Shown here piece by piece: positions 14,531 through 16,286 of a DNA stretch of 16,286 nt (the stretch's first letter is position 1; each line of letters begins with the position of its first letter). Under the pieces are notes generated by a model. The model made no database searches. It was not told the DNA's origin and saw nothing but the letters and a program-made list of their open reading frames with translations. A program made the position numbers and the translations under genes. Origin of the DNA: an uncultured Oscillospiraceae bacterium (GTDB lineage: Bacteria > Bacillota > Clostridia > Oscillospirales > Oscillospiraceae); contig CANRNA010000015.1 of NCBI GenBank assembly GCA_947631805.1, positions 1 to 16,286 of the forward strand. Direction: 5' to 3'.

Positions 14531-14875
14531 CTATCTGAGCAGCTTACCACGAAAAAACTGTTCCTGAAAGGCTATCTTTTCGAGTATGAACTCATCCGGA
14601 TAATCTTTACCGTCCGCCGATACGATCCATTTATCTTCAATGTCATCAAACCTGCGGTATACGGCTATAACACGTCCCTCAAACGTGTTTTCAGGAACAT
14701 CAGCGCCCAAAAGATAAATATCCTGTTCTTCACCGTCCTCCGCAAAAACATTTTTGACGTATCCGTAGTTTATCGGATAAACCATTTCCTTATGGTGAGG
14801 GTGGCAGCTGCCGATGGGTCTGTCAATGATCCCACAGACTTTACAGCCAATTATTTCCGGATAATCGCTGCGCAT
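14531..14875 (-). CDS. Small inorganic-pyrophosphatase-like protein
   Basis: A 114-residue protein resembling the core of family I inorganic pyrophosphatases, which hydrolyse PPi to phosphate in the cytoplasm. Visible: GCKVCGIIDRPIGS, then YPINYGYVKNVFAEDGEEQD (33-52), matching the family YPVNYGYI...DGDPLD block, with Asp47, Glu49 (Asp in most) and Asp52 as likely metal ligands. A second acidic cluster, RFDDIEDKWIV (75-85), corresponds to the Asp/Asp/Lys site. It is about 60 residues shorter than E. coli Ppa, and the substrate could differ from PPi. GGAGG lies 6 bases before the ATG. The gene is visibly less GC-rich than its neighbours and lies convergent to purA. This suggests an acquired gene, although a short, weakly expressed native gene could also look so. 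Confidence 0.8.
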   Translation of the reverse strand: MRSDYPEIIGCKVCGIIDRPIGSCHPHHKEMVYPINYGYVKNVFAEDGEEQDIYLLGADVPENTFEGRVIAVYRRFDDIEDKWIVSADGKDYPDEFILEKIAFQEQFFRGKLLR

Positions 14876-14979
14876 AATACTCCTCCAAATACCGAGCTGT
14901 CACTCTGTCGGGTCATGCTATAATGTGGCATGTCTTGCGGTCCCGGCGTCAGCCGGGAGCAAAACGGCTTCAATCAAAT

Positions 14980-15029
14980 TATAATAGCCGCCTTGTGGCT
15001 ATTATAGCACACAGAGGAAGCCTCCTCAA
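14980..15029 (-). promoter_or_regulatory. Promoter and operator of the PPase-like gene
   Basis: On the minus strand, -35 TTGAGG (15029-15024), 17 bases, then -10 TATAAT (15006-15001). A perfect 10-bp inverted repeat, TATAATAGCC (14980-14989) with GGCTATTATA (14997-15006), covers the -10 and transcription start, an ideal repressor position. The resulting leader of about 118 bases contains a 7-bp hairpin (14941-14958). Confidence 0.6.
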
Positions 15030-15101
15030 GATGACCGCCTATTCCCGATGTGCAAGGGGAGGCGCCGAGCGAAGCGGGGCGAAGGGGTCATTATCAGTTT
15101 T

Positions 15102-15123
15102 CCCGCCGGGCGCGGGCTTTTTT
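15102..15123 (+). terminator. Plus-strand terminator upstream of the nadE promoter
   Basis: CCCGC (15102-15106) pairs with GCGGG (15112-15116), followed by C and six T residues (15118-15123). No plus-strand gene precedes it within 600 bases, so it should end a small RNA or read-through from purA. Confidence 0.7.
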
Positions 15124-15137
15124 GTTTACAATACGCA

Positions 15138-15166
15138 TTTACAAAGCCGTACAAAGCGCGTATAAT
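15138..15166 (+). promoter_or_regulatory. nadE promoter
   Basis: TTTACA (15138-15143), 17 bases, TATAAT (15161-15166), close to consensus. Three near-identical TACAA-type decamers (15127-15136, 15140-15149, 15150-15159) run through the -35 and spacer and may be regulator contacts. The leader is about 33 bases. Confidence 0.8.
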
Positions 15167-15205
15167 GCGCTCAGTTCAAAGCTTCATGGGAAAGGGGAGA
15201 TCATC

Positions 15206-15934
15206 ATGAGAGACTACAAAGAGGAATTTGAAAAGCGGGTGGCCTTCATCCGGGACACCCTGGCCGCCAGCGGCCAGAAGGGCATCGTATACGGCAACTC
15301 CGGCGGCAAGGACTGCGCCCTGGTGGGCATTCTCTGCAAGGCCGCCTGTGACGATACAGTGGGCATACTCATGCCCTGCGCCTCCAAGCGCAATTTCAGC
15401 ATTGACCTTCAGGACGGAAAAGAGGTCGCAGAAAAGTACGGCATCGAGACGCGCCTGGTGGACCTGACCCCGGTCCGGGAGGCGGAATTGAAGGCCCTGG
15501 AGGGCGTGACGGACATGTCCCCCGCCGCCATCGCCAACATCGCCCCCCGGCTGCGGATGACCACCCTGTACGCGGTGGCCGGGGCGGAGGGCCGCCTGGT
15601 GGCCGGGACCGGCAACCGGAGCGAGGCCTACATGGGCTACTTCACCAAGTGGGGAGACGGGGCCTACGACTTTGACCCCATCGCGGACCTGACCGTGACA
15701 GAGATATACGAGTTTCTGGCGTATCTGGACGCCCCCATGTCCGTCCGCACCAAGGCCCCCTCGGCGGGGCTTTTCGAGGGGCAGACCGACGAGAGCGAGA
15801 TGGGCATCACCTACGCCGCCATAGACAAATTCCTCCTCCAGGGCGAGGCCAGCGACCGGGACAAGGCCGTCATAGAGCGCTTTCACCGGATCAGCGAGCA
15901 CAAGCGCCGCCCCATGGTCACCTATCCCGGATGA
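15206..15934 (+). CDS. nadE: NAD(+) synthase, ammonia-dependent type
   Basis: Converts deamido-NAD to NAD using ATP and an amino donor. It has 242 residues, the synthetase domain only, with no N-terminal nitrilase/glutaminase domain, so free ammonia is the expected donor. The PP-loop reads GNSGGKDCALV (30-40), where most family members have SGGxDS, so the last Ser is Cys here. GTGNRSEAYMGYFTKWGDGA and YDFDPIADLTVTEIYEFLAYL are the deamido-NAD-binding and dimer-interface blocks, and KAPSAGLFEGQTDESEMG is typical of the C-terminal loop. The ATG at 15206 has AAAGGGGAG 6 bases upstream; an upstream in-frame ATG at 15050 precedes the promoter and is rejected. The stop overlaps the next start as ATGA, so the fumarase subunit is translationally coupled. 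Confidence 0.94.
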   Translation: MRDYKEEFEKRVAFIRDTLAASGQKGIVYGNSGGKDCALVGILCKAACDDTVGILMPCASKRNFSIDLQDGKEVAEKYGIETRLVDLTPVREAELKALEGVTDMSPAAIANIAPRLRMTTLYAVAGAEGRLVAGTGNRSEAYMGYFTKWGDGAYDFDPIADLTVTEIYEFLAYLDAPMSVRTKAPSAGLFEGQTDESEMGITYAAIDKFLLQGEASDRDKAVIERFHRISEHKRRPMVTYPG

Positions 15935-16286
15935 GCGTGCGGGATATGGACGCCGCCCGGCTGACCGAGGCCGTGGCCAGGCTGTATGTCCAGGCGTGTC
16001 TGCGCCTGCCGGAGAGCGTGAAGGCGAAGCTGTACGCCTTCGGGAACCCTTACATCATTGAGAATTTTGAGAAAAACGGCGATCTGCCCCTGTGTCAGGA
16101 CACGGGCATGGCCGCCGTGTACCTGGAGATAGGCCAGGACGTACACCTGACCGGCTCCATCCCCGCGGCGGTGGACGAGGGCGTCCGCCGGGCAGTGAAG
16201 GAGGGGTATCTGCGCTCCTCCATCGTGGCGGACCCCCTGCGCCGGACCAACACCGGGGACAACACCCCCGCCCTTATCTCCACCGA
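15931..16286 (+). CDS. Fe-S fumarate hydratase, alpha subunit (class I, two-subunit type), 5' part
   Basis: Class I fumarases interconvert fumarate and malate with a [4Fe-4S] cluster; related tartrate dehydratases look alike. The 118 residues visible begin MSVRDMDAARLTEAVARLYV. LPLCQDTGMAAVYLEIGQDV (about 52-71) contains Cys55, the first cluster ligand, and VDEGVRRAVKEGYLRSSIVA and RRTNTGDNTPALI are strongly conserved family blocks. The segment between LPESV and CQDTG is about 13 residues shorter than I expect for bacterial homologues, so one helix may be trimmed. The ATG (15931-15933) overlaps the nadE stop by 4 bases and has no independent strong ribosome site. The gene runs past the window end, where the beta subunit would be expected next. 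PurB releases fumarate, but the genes are not in one operon. Confidence 0.87.
   Translation, partial: MSVRDMDAARLTEAVARLYVQACLRLPESVKAKLYAFGNPYIIENFEKNGDLPLCQDTGMAAVYLEIGQDVHLTGSIPAAVDEGVRRAVKEGYLRSSIVADPLRRTNTGDNTPALIST

Larger units (their letters stand above)
14919..15123 (+). ncRNA. Candidate plus-strand transcript between the PPase-like gene and nadE
   Basis: TATAAT at 14919-14924, with CTGTCA (14897-14902) 16 bases upstream, could start a plus-strand RNA at about 14931. A good terminator lies at 15102-15123. In between are the stem TCCCGGC/GCCGGGA (14941-14958), a 10-bp stem (14980-15006) and a GC-rich stem around 15060-15080 closing on GCGAAGC. No protein-coding frame with a ribosome site is seen. 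I could not match it to 6S, SRP, RNase P or a riboswitch I know. It may simply be regulatory DNA. Confidence 0.3.

Noticed and set aside
14462..14923. 153-codon plus-strand frame opposite the PPase-like gene
   Set aside because: The minus-strand frame has recognisable pyrophosphatase blocks and a good ribosome site; the plus frame has neither.
14931..15123. 6S RNA, SRP RNA or a known riboswitch upstream of nadE
   Set aside because: No long closing stem with a central bubble, no SRP GGAA-loop domain and no riboswitch core that I recognise; the nadE promoter also lies downstream of the terminator, so it is not a nadE leader.

Overview
The window is GC-rich, compact Gram-positive-type DNA. Strong Shine-Dalgarno sites, the CTP synthase/purB/purA set, a clostridial-type NadE and a two-subunit Fe-S fumarase suggest a high-GC anaerobic Clostridia member (Oscillospiraceae-like). 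That placement is inferred from gene style and composition; no rRNA is present. No CRISPR array, tRNA, rRNA or transposase gene was seen.

Layout. (1) Positions 1-365, minus: start of a NifS/IscS cysteine desulfurase behind a well-formed promoter rich in operator-like repeats. (2) 517-3333, minus: a two-gene acyl-transfer operon, an MBOAT (AlgI/DltB family) protein followed by a DHHW/AlgX-like protein, probably O-acetylating a cell-surface polymer. It ends in a strong terminator. (3) 3464-9628, minus: a carbohydrate locus read in the order hexosamine 1-kinase (NahK-like), PocR-AraC regulator, extracellular sugar-binding protein, MalF-like permease and MalG-like permease. No ATPase is encoded, so a shared MsmX-type ATPase is presumed. 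The MalG-like subunit carries an unusual extra N-terminal membrane/extracytoplasmic module of about 255 residues. The binding protein has an ordinary signal peptide and no lipobox cysteine. (4) 9629-10076: divergent intergenic region containing a 192-bp array of six hairpins bounded by imperfect terminal inverted repeats. It begins where a nahK transcript would be expected to start. (5) 10077-14452, plus: pyrG-purB-purA, a nucleotide-biosynthesis operon ending in a hairpin. (6) 14531-14875, minus: a small, less GC-rich inorganic-pyrophosphatase-like gene, probably acquired. (7) 14876-15205: a regulatory gap with a minus promoter overlapped by a perfect 10-bp inverted repeat, a plus-strand terminator of unknown purpose, and the nadE promoter. 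(8) 15206-16286, plus: nadE, translationally coupled to the alpha subunit of an Fe-S fumarate hydratase that runs off the window.

How the parts fit: the kinase, PocR-AraC regulator and CUT1 transporter look like a HexNAc or HexNAc-disaccharide import-and-phosphorylation system. The usual phosphorylase and nucleotidyl/epimerase partners are not in the window. The least-explained items are the hairpin array, the extended permease paired with a non-lipoprotein binding protein, and the structured 14.9-15.1 kb gap.
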